Positions 26,917-34,699 of a stretch of 64,000 nt of DNA are shown here, piece after piece. Every line of letters begins with the position of its first letter. Within the stretch, counting starts at the first letter, position 1. The notes under the pieces were generated by a model. That model searched no databases, was not told the DNA's origin, and worked only from the letters and a program-made list of their open reading frames with translations. A program made the position numbers and the translations under genes. This DNA comes from Altererythrobacter sp. H2 (GTDB lineage Bacteria; Pseudomonadota; Alphaproteobacteria; Sphingomonadales; Sphingomonadaceae), in NCBI RefSeq assembly GCF_035319885.1, contig NZ_CP141285.1, forward strand, positions 2,860,001 through 2,924,000, in the 5' to 3' direction.

Positions 26917-28070
26917 TGCGCCTGCTTGTCGCCATGCTCTTCGTGAGCACCGCCGCCCCCGCTATCGCACAGGACCATTCGGGCCACGCGATGCCTTCCG
27001 CGCAATCACCTGCTCAGACCGAATGCGAAAAAGAGGCCGAACGCCACCGCGCTATGGGCCATTCGGTGCCTGAGGGGGCGTGTGCGCCCAAAGCGCAACC
27101 AACCGAACCTGCGCAGGACGGCCATACCGGCATGGACCATTCTCAAATGGACCATTCCCAGATGGACCATAGTCAGATGCAGGGCATGGACCACTCCACC
27201 ATGGATCATTCCAAGATGGAAGGCATGGACCATTCCGCGATGGGCCATAAAAACACGCAGCAACCCGAACAGACAACCATGGATCACGGTGCGATGGGGC
27301 ACGGTACCATGGACATGACACCCATCCCGGAAGGGGCGCCTCCGGCTGCGGCAGGATCGGGTCCGCCACGCGCTGCCGATGCGATCTGGGGTGCCGATGC
27401 CATGCGAGCCTCGCGCAATGCCCTTCGCACCGAGAACGGCGGCATGAAGGTGTTCTGGTTCCAGGGCGACCGCGCTGAATATCGCGCGCGAGAAGATAGC
27501 GATGGCTATCTTTGGGACGTGCAGGGCTACTACGGTGGCGATACCGACAAATTCTGGTTCAAGAGCGAGGGCGAAGGCGCCTTCGGGGAACAGTTGGAGT
27601 CCGCCGAGATACAGGGACTTTGGAGCCACGCGATCGGACCGTGGTGGGATCTTCAGGTTGGCGTCCGGCAGGATCTGACCGGTCCCGAGCGCACCCATGC
27701 CGTCATCGGTGTGCAGGGTTTGGCACCCTATACTTTTGAACTCGATGCAGCCGCTTTTCTGTCAAACAAGGGCGACCTGACTGCAAGTGTAGAAGGCGAG
27801 CTTGACCAGCGCATCACGCAGCGCCTTCTCCTGCAACCTCGGGCTGAGGTAAGTCTTTCTGCTCAGGACATTCCCGAGCTCGGCATCGGTGCGGGCCTGG
27901 ATTCGGTCGAACTGGGGCTGCGCCTCCGTTACGAAATCGCTCGCGAGTTCGCCCCGTACATCGGGGTAGAGCAGGAATGGAAAGTTGGCCAGAGCGCGGA
28001 CTATGCGCGTCTCGCAGGGGAAGATCCCAGCGTGACGAACTACGTCGTCGGTGTCCGATTCTGGTTCTGA
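26916..28070 (+). CDS. copB: CopB outer-membrane copper resistance protein
   Basis: A 384-aa exported protein (signal VSTAAPAIA) with a metal-binding N-terminal region made of MDHSQM-type repeats, encoded by a 15-bp near-tandem repeat from about 27132, then a CopB beta-barrel (ADAIWGADAMRASRNALRTE, GGMKVFWFQGDRAEYRA) that ends in a terminal Phe (VVGVRFWF), as outer-membrane proteins do. CopB (PcoB) works with CopA to sequester copper outside the cytoplasm. ATG overlaps the copA stop. Repeat count differs between strains in such genes, so the repeat may vary by slippage. Confidence 0.92.
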   Translation: MRLLVAMLFVSTAAPAIAQDHSGHAMPSAQSPAQTECEKEAERHRAMGHSVPEGACAPKAQPTEPAQDGHTGMDHSQMDHSQMDHSQMQGMDHSTMDHSKMEGMDHSAMGHKNTQQPEQTTMDHGAMGHGTMDMTPIPEGAPPAAAGSGPPRAADAIWGADAMRASRNALRTENGGMKVFWFQGDRAEYRAREDSDGYLWDVQGYYGGDTDKFWFKSEGEGAFGEQLESAEIQGLWSHAIGPWWDLQVGVRQDLTGPERTHAVIGVQGLAPYTFELDAAAFLSNKGDLTASVEGELDQRITQRLLLQPRAEVSLSAQDIPELGIGAGLDSVELGLRLRYEIAREFAPYIGVEQEWKVGQSADYARLAGEDPSVTNYVVGVRFWF

Positions 28071-28097
28071 ATGACTGACCGGCTGACGCCGGTAGGT

Positions 28098-28430
28098 TCA
28101 TGGCGAAGGGCTGAAGCCTTGCTTGTGGGTATGGCGGTCGAGATAGCGCATGATGATATCGTCGGTGATGTTTCCGGACGTGGTTGAGAAGTAGCCACGC
28201 TGCCAGAAGCGCTAGCCCCAGTAGCGCTTGCGGATATGCTCGAACTCCTGCTGGATCTTGCGCGAGGACCGCCCCTTGACCCGGCGCACGAAGTCGCTGA
28301 CCGAGATATGCGGTGGGATTTCAACGAACATATGGACGTGATCGCGTGAAAGCGCGCCATTGACGATCGTCACGCCCATTTCGAGACAGACCTGCTTGAT
28401 GATCTCGCGCACCCTGAGGCGGACCTCGCC
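28098..28430 (-). pseudogene. IS200/IS605 transposase remnant (tnpA)
   Basis: The leftward frame shows the C-terminal half of a Y1 transposase: RLRVREIIKQVCLEMG, LSRDHVHMFVEIPPHISVSDF, GRSSRKIQQEFEHIRKRYWG, then after an in-frame TAG, RFWQRGYFSTTSGNITDDII. In intact members a Gln occupies the position of the stop codon, so CAG to TAG is the likely change. The N-terminal part with the catalytic HUH motif is not recognisable upstream of about 28430. It is therefore nonfunctional. It adjoins the NTF2-like gene fragment. Confidence 0.7.
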
Positions 28431-28453
28431 GTGCATTCGGCACACGACACACA

Positions 28454-28461
28454 CGGCGATG
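28454..28461. repeat. Target-site duplication of IS66, left copy
   Basis: CGGCGATG immediately left of the IS66 end at 28462, identical to the copy at 30982-30989. Eight bp is the normal duplication length for IS66-family elements. Confidence 0.9.
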
Positions 28462-28507
28462 GTAAGCGTGGTCCGTAGGCCGCCTTGCCGATGACGGCAT
28501 TGCTGCG

Positions 28508-29011
28508 ATGCTTGTCGCTTTCGGGTGGAGCGGCGCGGTGGATGAGGTCGTTGAGCATGTGAGTAGTCATACGAGCAGTCGTATGACTGGTCGTATCGAG
28601 GTGATCGCCCGTGTGTCGGGGCGGCGGTTCTGGACCGTCGAGCAGAAGCTGACGATGCTGCGCGATGCCTTCGGTCCGGGTGGATCGGTGCGCTCGGCGA
28701 TGGAGCGCCACGAGGTGACGAGCGGGCTCCTCTACACTTGGCGCCGCAAGGCGATGTCTGGCCTGCTGCTCGATCCGCCACTGAAGACGTTGCCACATCC
28801 TGCAGCAGAGCCCGGCCCTTCCTTCGCCGAGGTGCGCATCGCGGATGCGGTCGCGATCCCGCCGCCAGCGCAGACGCCCTCCCTGTTACCGTCGGTCCTG
28901 GAGGTTCCCGGTCGGATCGGGATCGAGCTACCGGGCGGTGTCAGGTTGAGTGTCGATGCGTCGGTCGATGCCGAGGCGCTCAGTCGCGTGCTCGCGGTGC
29001 TTGGGCGGTGA
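28508..29011 (+). CDS. tnpA: IS66 accessory protein TnpA
   Basis: A 167-aa protein with an N-terminal helix-turn-helix of the transposase-8 kind (FWTVEQKLTMLRDAFGPGGS, SAMERHEVTSGLLYTWRRK). In IS66 elements TnpA is required together with TnpB and TnpC for transposition. Two starts are possible, ATG 28508 and ATG 28583; the second gives 142 aa and lies in a perfect hairpin. The stop overlaps the tnpB GTG (GTGA). Confidence 0.85.
   Translation: MLVAFGWSGAVDEVVEHVSSHTSSRMTGRIEVIARVSGRRFWTVEQKLTMLRDAFGPGGSVRSAMERHEVTSGLLYTWRRKAMSGLLLDPPLKTLPHPAAEPGPSFAEVRIADAVAIPPPAQTPSLLPSVLEVPGRIGIELPGGVRLSVDASVDAEALSRVLAVLGR
28565..28588 (+). promoter_or_regulatory. Hairpin over the internal IS66 tnpA start
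   Basis: Perfect 10-bp inverted arms AGTCATACGA (28565-28574) and TCGTATGACT (28579-28588), separated by GCAG. The right arm contains the ATG at 28583. Such a hairpin in read-through RNA would hide the start, as known for other IS elements where it limits transposase expression from outside promoters; here this is inferred. Confidence 0.6.
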
Positions 29012-29355
29012 TCGCGCTGCCACCCACGACGAGAGTGTGGCTCGCCTGCGGCGCGACCGATATGAGGAAGGGGATGTGCGGGCTCGCGGTGATGGCGCAG
29101 GAGGTGCTGAAGCAGAGTCCGCACTCTGGCGCCGTCTTCGCCTTTCGGGGCAAGCGCGGCGATCTCGTCAAGCTGCTCTGGTATGACGGCCAGGGCCTGT
29201 GTCTGTTTTCGAAGCGGATCGACCGCGGCAAGTTCGTGTGGCCGATGACCCAGACGGGCGTCGCACACCTCAGCGCCGCCCAGCTTTCGATGCTCCTGGA
29301 AGGCGTCGACTGGCGTCGCCCCGAGCGGACCTGGCGGCCGGCGTTGGCGGGCTGA
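29008..29355 (+). CDS. tnpB: IS66 accessory protein TnpB (IS66 Orf2)
   Basis: A 115-aa IS66 Orf2 protein with the complete family pattern: RVWLACGATDMRKGMCGLAV, VFAFRGKRGDLVKLLWYDGQGL, and KRIDRGKFVWP. Starts at GTG 29008, overlapping the tnpA stop, so translation is coupled. It contributes to transposition; the biochemical action of TnpB is not well known. It ends 62 bp before the tnpC start. Confidence 0.93.
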   Translation: MIALPPTTRVWLACGATDMRKGMCGLAVMAQEVLKQSPHSGAVFAFRGKRGDLVKLLWYDGQGLCLFSKRIDRGKFVWPMTQTGVAHLSAAQLSMLLEGVDWRRPERTWRPALAG

Positions 29356-29417
29356 TAATCGGCAGGATTCAGGGGTTTTTGCTGGCATTTTCGTTGCCGG
29401 TCCGGTACAAGTTTTGC

Positions 29418-30956
29418 GTGTCGGATGAGGCCGCTTCCACCCCCGATCGGGACGCGCTGATCGCCAGCCTTGAAGCGCAGATCGACGCTCGCGATCACGT
29501 GATCGCGATGCTCCGCGCCCAGCTCGACCGCTTGCGCCGGATGGCCTTCGGAACGTCGTCCGAGAAGCTCGCGCGCGAGATCGCCCAGATGGAGCTGGCG
29601 CTCGAAGAGCATGAGGCCGAAGCGGCCGTCGCGGACGCGCGCGCACCCGATATCGTCATCAAGCCCGAACGGCCAACGCCGGTCCGTTCGCTGCCGCCGC
29701 ACCTGCCGCGCGACGAGGTCGTCCACGAGCCCGCCACCGGTGCCTGCGCTTGTCCCTCGTGCGGCGGCGAGCTGCGCCGCCTCGGCGCCGACGCCGACGA
29801 ACAGCTCGACGTCGTGCCGGTCAGCTGGCGTGTCGTGCGCCATGTCCGGCCCAAGTATAGCTGCCGCGCCTGTGAGAAGATCGTCCAGGCGCCGACGCCG
29901 CCCAAGCCGATCGCGCGCGGCAAGGCGACGTTTGGCACGCTCGCCCATATCGTCGTCTCCAAGTTCGATCACCACCTGCCGCTTTACCGCCAGGCGGAGA
30001 TGATGGCCGCGCAGGGCGTCGATATCGATCGATCGACGCTCGCCGGATGGACCGGCCAGGCTGCGCATCTGCTCGACCCGATCGTCAAGCGCATCCGCGA
30101 GGAAGGCCTCAAGGCGACCAAGATCCACGCCGACGACACGCCGGTGAAGGTGCTCGAGCCCGGGAAGGGCAAGACGGCGACCGGAAGACTCTGGGCCTAT
30201 GTCGTCGACGATCGCGCAAGCGGCGCCACCGCGCCGCCGCTCGTCTGGTATCGGTTCACCGCCAACCGCGCCGGCGTCCATCCCAAGCGCGAACTCGCCG
30301 GGTTCGCCGGCTTCCTCCAGGCCGACGCCTATTCCGGATTCAGCGGCATCTACGCCGGTAATCGCGTGTCGGAGGTCGCCTGCTGGGCGCACTTCCGACG
30401 CGAGCTGTTCGAGCGCCACAAGCAACAGCCCACCGCGCTTACCACCGATCTGCTCGACCGGGTCGGACAGCTCTACGCGATCGAGGCCGAGATACGCGGC
30501 CAGCCGCCCGATATCCGACGAAGCATCCGCCAGGAGCGGTCGCGACCGCTGGTGACGGCGCTTCGCGCCGCGCTCGACGACGCGCTCAGGAAGCTCGCGC
30601 CCAAGTCGCCAACGACCAAGGCCATCCGCTATGGCACCAAGCGATGGAACGCGTTCACTCGCTTCCTCGATGACGGTCGCCTCGAGATCGACAACAACAT
30701 CGCCGAACGCGCGATCCGCCCCATCGCGATCGGCAGGAAGAACTGGCTGTTCGCCGGCTCGGAGGCGGGGGGCGCCCGCGCCGCCGCGATCTACTCCGTC
30801 ATCGAGACGGCAAAGATGAACGGCCTCGAACCGCAGGCCTACATTGCCGACATCATCGGCAAGATCGCCGCCGATTGGCCCGCCGCGCGCTGGGACGAAC
30901 TGATGCCGTGGAATTGGCAACGACCGATCGATGAACCCATCGCTCAGGCAGCCTGA
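29418..30956 (+). CDS. tnpC: IS66 transposase TnpC
   Basis: A 512-aa IS66 DDE transposase. Leading helical region with LDRLRRMAFGTSSEKL, then zinc-finger zf-IS66 domain (CPSCGGELRRLG, YSCRACEKIVQAPTPPKPI), and the catalytic domain with ATKIHADDTPVKVLEPG, LQADAYSGFSGIYAG, AFTRFLDDGRLEIDNNIAERAIRP. The IDNN..ERAIRP segment carries the last catalytic Glu. GTG 29418 gives the expected coiled-coil N-terminus; an upstream frame extension has no similarity. The gene ends 25 bp before the right end of the element. Confidence 0.95.
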   Translation: MSDEAASTPDRDALIASLEAQIDARDHVIAMLRAQLDRLRRMAFGTSSEKLAREIAQMELALEEHEAEAAVADARAPDIVIKPERPTPVRSLPPHLPRDEVVHEPATGACACPSCGGELRRLGADADEQLDVVPVSWRVVRHVRPKYSCRACEKIVQAPTPPKPIARGKATFGTLAHIVVSKFDHHLPLYRQAEMMAAQGVDIDRSTLAGWTGQAAHLLDPIVKRIREEGLKATKIHADDTPVKVLEPGKGKTATGRLWAYVVDDRASGATAPPLVWYRFTANRAGVHPKRELAGFAGFLQADAYSGFSGIYAGNRVSEVACWAHFRRELFERHKQQPTALTTDLLDRVGQLYAIEAEIRGQPPDIRRSIRQERSRPLVTALRAALDDALRKLAPKSPTTKAIRYGTKRWNAFTRFLDDGRLEIDNNIAERAIRPIAIGRKNWLFAGSEAGGARAAAIYSVIETAKMNGLEPQAYIADIIGKIAADWPAARWDELMPWNWQRPIDEPIAQAA

Positions 30957-30981
30957 GCTGCGGTCTTCAGACCACGCTTAC

Positions 30982-30989
30982 CGGCGATG
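30982..30989. repeat. Target-site duplication of IS66, right copy
   Basis: CGGCGATG directly after the right IS66 end, identical to 28454-28461. The NTF2-like frame continues straight across the two copies when IS66 is removed. Confidence 0.9.
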
Positions 30990-31387
30990 TCCAGGACGCG
31001 CTCGAGCAAGATGCGCATGCAACGCTCGTCGCCTACCGAGACGCCTTGGTCGCGCGAGACGAGGCCGCCATGAGAGCGCTGTTCGCAGACGATTCCATGG
31101 TGTTTGAGAACGGCAAAGCTGAAGGCTCCTTTGCGCAGTACATGGAGCATCATCTCGGCCCCGAACTGGGCGAGATCACCGAGTTCACTTTCACAAATCC
31201 GACGGTGAATGTCCGGATGGTCGGCCATGTAGCGTTAGGCCATGAAACCTATCGATACCGGATTGCGCTTAAGGACGGCCGCGTGATCGAGCGAGACGGG
31301 GTCGCCACGTCCGTCCTGACTCACGGGCACAGCGCATGGAAAATCGTCCAGTATCACTCCTCGTCCCGCGCCCCGCGTCCGAACTGA
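30982..31387 (+). pseudogene. NTF2-like / DUF4440-type protein, interrupted by IS66
   Basis: Joining the bases left of IS66 (to 28461) with those from 30990 gives one uninterrupted frame (HPEADLAVHSAHDTHGDVQ, then DALEQDAHATLVAYRDALV, RDEAAMRALFADDSMVFENG and, at the end, HGHSAWKIVQYHSSSRAPRPN). The pattern is that of a nuclear-transport-factor-2-like SnoaL/DUF4440 domain. The 5' end is lost where the IS200 remnant begins, so no start codon or signal peptide is present. An internal ATG or GTG (31046) would make only 113 aa and lose the first helix. Such small domains often sit near metal-handling operons; the function is unknown. Confidence 0.65.
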
Positions 31388-31499
31388 TCAGGCAGTCGAT
31401 TTTAAAATGGCAATTCAACGGTCGCGTAAGCTTCGGCTGCATATCTTCGGTAGCAAAGTCCACAAATGGCTGACCGTGGGTAGGCGAAGCTTTTCGTTT

Positions 31500-31985
31500 T
31501 TAAATGCCGATTGGCATGAGATTCAGCAGCACGTAGATGAAAGCAACCACCGCCGCCGACGTCAGGGCTACCATAGTATAGACCAACCAGTTCGGCGCTG
31601 GCTGGACAGGTGGACGTTCTCGAAGTCGATTGAGCTTCGGCGTGCCTTCACCAGGCGGGAATGCCGGCGCTCCCAGGATTACGGCACTCACGGCGGCCTG
31701 AGGAATGGGCCGTTCGAACTTCACGCCGTATTGATCGCCATCTGTCCACACGATGCTGGAACCGAGCGTGTCTGTTTCCGGCAACTCAAGCTGGATTTTG
31801 TCGCCAATATTGAAATGGGTCGATGATTGCAGGCGCAGACCCGTCTTCGAGATGTCGAGAATGACTACTCGGGTCCTCGTACTTGAAGGGCCAGTATCGA
31901 AGCCGAACTCCAGGCTTCGTCGGGGGGATGCGCGGCGATCGTCCGACTTCTGCGAAGTGTAAAGTGTAGCCGCTTGCGGTAGGAT
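31500..31985 (-). pseudogene. PilZ-domain membrane protein with an ATC in place of the start codon
   Basis: The leftward frame gives 161 aa with a PilZ domain (DDRRASPRRSLEFGFD, VVILDISKTGLRLQS, DQYGVKF) and one C-terminal membrane helix (NWLVYTMVALTSAAVVAFIY). PilZ domains usually bind cyclic di-GMP; the RRxxxR-like start of the domain is present. No ATG, GTG or TTG exists before the PilZ domain within the frame. At the position expected from the Shine-Dalgarno GGAGGAGAG (31991-31999) the frame has ATC (31983-31985), so either ATG mutated to ATC or a rare ATC start is used. A TTG at 31784 would cut off the domain. Listed as a pseudogene with caution. Confidence 0.6.
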
Positions 31986-32225
31986 CGATCCTCTCCTCCA
32001 ATCTACTCTCGCAGAAAAGCGTTACTTTTCTGTTAATGGCAGGACTCTTCAGATCCCCTTGGCCGGCACGCCTGTGAGCGCCTGAGAATTGAGGCAAACC
32101 CAATGCGCCAGACGGATTGGAAACCGAGTTCATTTGAATTCAGGAAGTTTTGACCTGCCCCCCAGAAAGTGGTCCGTTTTGGTAGTTAGGATTCCGGCTA
32201 TTTGCAGCTTGAAAGGAGCTGATGA

Positions 32226-32504
32226 ATGGCACGGAAGAGATACACGCCAGAACAGGTTATTGCGATGCTGCGAGAGGCCGAGGTTCGGCTGTCGCAGGGG
32301 GAGAAGGTCGGTGCGATCAGCCGATCGCTTGGGATCTCTGAGCAGAGTTACTACCGCTGGCGACGTGAGTATGGCGGCCTGAAGGTCAGCCAGGCTCGGC
32401 GTTTGAAGGATCTCGAGAAGGAGAATCAGCGGCTCAGGAAAGCGGTGTCCGATCTCACTCTCGATGCTCTGATCCTGAAGGAGGTTGTCGAGGGAAAGTA
32501 CTGA
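32226..32504 (+). CDS. IS3-family OrfA (DNA-binding part of transposase)
   Basis: A 92-aa OrfA with a helix-turn-helix ([41 protein letters not shown]) followed by a leucine-zipper-like helix ([23 protein letters not shown]). It supplies DNA binding and regulates the element. The stop is two codons after the slippery heptamer, so ribosomes can also frameshift into the OrfB frame. Confidence 0.93.
   Translation: MARKRYTPEQVIAMLREAEVRLSQGEKVGAISRSLGISEQSYYRWRREYGGLKVSQARRLKDLEKENQRLRKAVSDLTLDALILKEVVEGKY
32492..32498 (+). promoter_or_regulatory. Slippery heptamer for -1 frameshift (OrfA to OrfAB)
   Basis: GGGAAAG is arranged as G GGA AAG in the OrfA frame, a classic X-XXY-YYZ site for -1 slippage. 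Just after it the OrfB frame is open ([16 protein letters not shown]...). This gives the fused transposase used by IS3 elements. Only the site is read from sequence; use is inferred. Confidence 0.7.
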
Positions 32505-32536
32505 GCCCTTCACGACGACGGCTGGCCATCGATCAT

Positions 32537-33418
32537 GTGCAGGAGGTGCTGGATGTATCCGAGCGCCGTGCCTGCAAGGTCGTTGGCCAGCACCGCTCGA
32601 CCCAGCGCAAGCTGCCTACACCACCAGCAGACGAGAAGCCGCTGACGGCTGCGATCATCCGGCTGGCCCAGCAATATGGTCGCTATGGTTATCGCCGGAT
32701 CACAGCGCTGCTGCGCAATGAGGGCTGGCTGGTCAATGCCAAGCGGGTCGAGCGGATCTGGCGTCGTGAGGGGCTTAAGGTGCCGCAAAAGCAGCCCAAG
32801 CGTGGGAGGTTATGGTTTAACGACGGTTCCTGCGTCAGACTGAGACCGCAATATCCCGGTCACGTCTGGAGCTACGACTTCGTCATGGACCGCACACATG
32901 ACGGAAAGGCGTTCCGCATGCTGACCGTCATCGACGAGCACAGCCGTCAATGCCTGGCGATCCATGTCCAGCGCAAGCTGAAGAGCGATGATGTGCTGGC
33001 GGTGCTCACCGAGCTGTTCCAACGGCACGGCCCGCCCGATCACATCCGCTCTGACAATGGGGCTGAGTTTACCGCACACGCCGTACGCGACTGGCTGGGT
33101 CGGATCGGCGTGAAGACGCTTTACATCGAGCCGGGATCACCATGGGAGAACGGATACAACGAGAGCTTCAACGGTAAGCTCAGGGACGAGCTGCTCAACG
33201 GTGAGATCTTCTACACATTGAAGGAAGCGGTCATCCTGATCGAACGCTGGCGCATCCACTACAACACCATCCGGCCACACTCATCGCTCGGATACCAGCC
33301 ACCCGCACCACAAACGATCTTGCCTCGCCCTGCTAGACTGCCTTACGCTACGCTCCAGGCCGCCCAGCAGGGCGACCACAACCGCCGGAACTCTAACATA
33401 ACCGGTGGACCACCTTAA
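32537..33418 (+). CDS. IS3-family OrfB, catalytic part of the transposase
   Basis: A 293-aa rve-type integrase (the real product is probably the OrfAB fusion, starting in OrfA). The DDE motif is visible: [20 protein letters not shown] with the first Asp, [16 protein letters not shown] with the second and [18 protein letters not shown] with the Glu. HTH_21 lies near the N-terminus ([20 protein letters not shown]). Active residues are intact, so it may be functional; the loss of target duplication concerns only the flanks. Confidence 0.92.
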   Translation: MQEVLDVSERRACKVVGQHRSTQRKLPTPPADEKPLTAAIIRLAQQYGRYGYRRITALLRNEGWLVNAKRVERIWRREGLKVPQKQPKRGRLWFNDGSCVRLRPQYPGHVWSYDFVMDRTHDGKAFRMLTVIDEHSRQCLAIHVQRKLKSDDVLAVLTELFQRHGPPDHIRSDNGAEFTAHAVRDWLGRIGVKTLYIEPGSPWENGYNESFNGKLRDELLNGEIFYTLKEAVILIERWRIHYNTIRPHSSLGYQPPAPQTILPRPARLPYATLQAAQQGDHNRRNSNITGGPP

Positions 33419-33431
33419 TGGGGCAGGCCAC

Positions 33432-34130
33432 TCAGCGCCAGCCCTGCTCGCGCGCGGCCTGCTCTTCCTGTGCATCGAGCGCCGGACCCGCTGCCATCTC
33501 CTGGGCTAGGGCGAGGATCTCGGCTTCGCCTACGCCGGCCATGCGGTAATCGCTCGAGGCGCCTTCGCTACCTTCGCCAAGTGCCTCGAGCTTCCAGCCG
33601 GCCTCGTCGCGGCAGGCAAGACCGCCGCCCGCGCTGCCGCTGAACGCGCGGCAATAGCGGCCTTCCTCGCTGCGGAACGACAGAAGCACGCGGGTCTCGT
33701 CTCCCGGCGACTGGTCGGCGACGAGCCGGTCGTCGAGTACCCCGGCAAGCTGCGTATCGGCATAGGCCGGTACTTCGCCGCCCGAGCCTGGCAGGATCAC
33801 GGCAAGCGCCAGTGATGCGGCCAGAGCTGATCCGGCGATCCAGCCCCAGTGGGGCTGGCGCCGCCTGCTCTCGCGCTGCTCGCGGGCCGCAGCGAAATCG
33901 ACCACCTGGGCCGGTTGCGGCTGGGCCAACATGGCGGCGAGCCGGTCGGGCACAGCCTGGTCGAGGACAGGCGAATAATGGCCGGCCAGCATGCTTTTAA
34001 GCGATTTGTGCCGTTCCACCTGCTGCGCCAGTTCGGGATCGGCCTCAATCGCAGCGGCGACCTGCGCCTCGCGTTCGCCTGATAATTCACCATCCGCGAA
34101 CGCGGCGATGTCTTCAGGGGTAATTGTCAC
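33432..34130 (-). CDS. Membrane anti-sigma factor
   Basis: A 232-aa anti-sigma factor for the adjacent ECF sigma. The N-terminal cytosolic part (MTITPEDIAAFADGELSG, then a helical repeat of ANTI-sigma type) is followed by one transmembrane helix (WIAGSALAASLALAVILPG, about residues 97-115) and a periplasmic domain without recognised enzyme motifs (two cysteines, ACRDEAGWKLEALG). No zinc HxxxCxxC motif is present, so it is not a ZAS-type. The start overlaps the sigma stop by 4 bp. The gene stop codon is 2 bp from the right end of the IS3 element. Confidence 0.85.
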   Translation of the reverse strand: MTITPEDIAAFADGELSGEREAQVAAAIEADPELAQQVERHKSLKSMLAGHYSPVLDQAVPDRLAAMLAQPQPAQVVDFAAAREQRESRRRQPHWGWIAGSALAASLALAVILPGSGGEVPAYADTQLAGVLDDRLVADQSPGDETRVLLSFRSEEGRYCRAFSGSAGGGLACRDEAGWKLEALGEGSEGASSDYRMAGVGEAEILALAQEMAAGPALDAQEEQAAREQGWR

Positions 34131-34615
34131 GATGCTTCTCCGAGCATTGCCATCAACGCGTCGCGGCCGCGCACGAGGCGGGAATTGAGCGTACCGACCG
34201 GGCAGCCGACGATCTCAGCTGCCTCCTTGTAGGCATAGCCTTCGACCATCACGAGCAGCACGGCCTCCCGCTGGTCTTGCGGCAGCTTCTGCATGGCGCG
34301 ATCCACGTAGGACAGTTCGATCACGGCTTCCTGCGCGCCGTCGCAACCGACACCCACACCGGCCTCTTCGGGCACAAAGGTCTGCAGGCTGCGCGTCGTC
34401 TTGCGGCTCTCGTCGATCCAGATATTGCGCATGATCCGATATATCCAGCTGTCGAGCCGCGTGCCTTCTTCCCAGCGGGACCGGTTGGTCAGCGCGCGCT
34501 CGATGGTAATCTGGCAGAGATCTTCACCGTCGGACAGATTGCCGGACAGCCCGATTGCGAAACGACGCAATCGGGGCAGCAGGGCCAGCAAGTCTTTCTC
34601 GAACGATGTGTTCAG
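34127..34615 (-). CDS. ECF sigma factor, apparently with CTG start
   Basis: A 162-aa sigma-70 family ECF factor. Region 2 is LPRLRRFAIGLSGNLSDGED plus LDSWIYRIMRNIWIDESRK, and region 4 is VDRAMQKLPQDQREAVLLVM and YKEAAEIVGCPVGTLNSRL. A TTG at 34591 would remove the first helix; the natural start is a CTG at 34615, which has GGAAGG 8 nt upstream and gives MNTSFEKDLLALLPRLRRF. No ATG or GTG is available between the upstream stop and this point. It is translationally coupled to its anti-sigma and divergent from the S8 protease gene. Confidence 0.88.
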   Translation of the reverse strand: MNTSFEKDLLALLPRLRRFAIGLSGNLSDGEDLCQITIERALTNRSRWEEGTRLDSWIYRIMRNIWIDESRKTTRSLQTFVPEEAGVGVGCDGAQEAVIELSYVDRAMQKLPQDQREAVLLVMVEGYAYKEAAEIVGCPVGTLNSRLVRGRDALMAMLGEAS

Positions 34616-34699
34616 TGTCTCTGCCTTCCAGGGATTAAACGGACGAGCGCGTGCGTTTCATCCATGCTTAATACGTTTTAGTCGAAGAACGAGAGTACG

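Larger units (their letters stand above)
28462..30981 (+). mobile_element. Intact IS66-family insertion sequence (2520 bp)
   Basis: The element starts GTAAGCGTGGTCC and ends with the inverted copy GACCACGCTTAC (30970-30981), and is flanked by identical 8-bp duplications CGGCGATG. It contains the three-gene tnpA-tnpB-tnpC set in one direction with coupled overlaps. All three frames are open, so it appears complete and may be active. It interrupts an NTF2-like gene. Confidence 0.93.
32151..33430 (+). mobile_element. IS3-family element (IS407/IS51-like, 1280 bp)
   Basis: Terminal inverted repeats match imperfectly: left TGACCTGCCCC (from 32151) and right, read inward on the other strand, TGGCCTGCCCC (to 33430), both continuing to GTGGTCC. 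Inside are OrfA and OrfB in the usual overlapping order. No 3-5 bp target duplication is seen (GTTT left, CTCA right), so one flank may have been altered by later deletion or recombination. Its right end abuts the anti-sigma gene stop. Confidence 0.85.

Noticed and set aside
32147-33434. Search for target duplications of 3-5 bp at the IS3-type element
   Set aside because: Flanking bases differ at all lengths tested by eye.
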